Below, one piece after another: positions 7,020-7,090 of a stretch of 7,090 nt of DNA. Position 1 is the first letter of the stretch, and each line of letters begins with the position of its first letter. Under the pieces are notes generated by a model. That model was not told where the DNA came from, ran no database searches, and saw only the letters and a program-made list of their open reading frames with translations. Source of the stretch: an uncultured Prevotellaceae bacterium. Lineage in GTDB: Bacteria; Bacteroidota; Bacteroidia; Bacteroidales; Muribaculaceae. The stretch is from NCBI GenBank assembly GCA_937892085.1, contig CALAVD010000063.1, positions 1-7,090 of the forward strand. Reading direction: 5' to 3'. The position numbers and the translations under genes were made by a program.

Positions 7020-7050
7020 TTGCATAAGTCCATGAAAATTAGTAACTTTG
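7020..7050 (+). promoter_or_regulatory. Promoter of the gene entering the right edge
   Basis: TTG (7020-7022), 20 bases, TAACTTTG (7043-7050). The distance from the end of the -7 box to the downstream ATG at 7075 is 24 bases, exactly as at the C69 gene (5206 to 5231). This supports both the promoter and that start codon. Confidence 0.75.
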
Positions 7051-7074
7051 TAAAGAAAAACTCCAATTTTTCAG

Positions 7075-7090
7075 ATGAAAAAAGCTACTA
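7075..7090 (+). CDS. Start of an unidentified gene (truncated by window edge)
   Basis: ATG AAA AAA GCT ACT A gives MKKAT and then the window ends. The Lys-rich start would suit a signal peptide, but five residues cannot identify a family. The start is preferred over the in-frame-open ATG at 7032 because the promoter -7 box (7043-7050) lies downstream of 7032 and places transcription start near 7055. Confidence 0.55.

Noticed and set aside
6967..7035. 22-codon frame starting MKKVKYL
   Set aside because: No promoter of the kind seen for the other genes and no similarity I recognise; it overlaps the -35-like region of the right-edge promoter, so chance is the better explanation.
7032..7090. Alternative upstream start ATG 7032 for the right-edge gene
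   Set aside because: The -7 box at 7043-7050 lies inside this frame, so the main transcript would not include the codon.

Overview
The window looks like the end of an assembled contig from a Bacteroidota genome, most likely order Bacteroidales. Four things point there. Three separate promoters fit the Bacteroidota primary sigma consensus (TTG or TTTG, about 20 nt, TAnnTTTG). Start codons lie in A-rich sequence without clear Shine-Dalgarno motifs. The protein families (a long S41 peptidase with a C-terminal extension and a secreted C69 peptidase) are typical of gut Bacteroidales. Moderately GC-rich genes alternate with AT-rich spacers full of degenerate short tandem repeats. I cannot fix the family or genus from sequence alone. 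Bases 1-20 are Illumina adapter, not genome.

Layout. On the minus strand, reading leftwards, an exported S41 (C-terminal processing) peptidase (4478-2760) is followed by mfd, the transcription-repair coupling factor. mfd starts at a GTG (2763) that overlaps the peptidase stop codon, and it is cut at position 21 by the adapter, leaving 914 codons. The two genes are almost certainly co-transcribed. A 372-base divergent spacer (4479-4850) holds two degenerate tandem repeats, a weak candidate promoter for the minus-strand operon and a good promoter for the tRNA.

On the plus strand come tRNA-Asn(GTT) with its own promoter and intrinsic terminator, then a spacer dominated by a nested degenerate inverted repeat (about 5010-5161). 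Next is a secreted C69-family peptidase with a well-formed promoter (5231-6859). Another heptad repeat, a GC-rich hairpin and a further Bacteroidota-type promoter follow, and the promoter leads to the first five codons of a gene that runs off the right edge.

Functionally this is mostly housekeeping sequence: DNA repair, envelope proteolysis, a tRNA and extracellular or periplasmic peptide hydrolysis. I found no defence system, mobile element, CRISPR array or new multi-gene system. The most unusual signals are in the spacers: two unrelated 7-bp-period repeats, an 8/16-bp repeat, and an inverted-repeat element whose arms carry ACNAATT units at identical 9- and 10-bp spacing.
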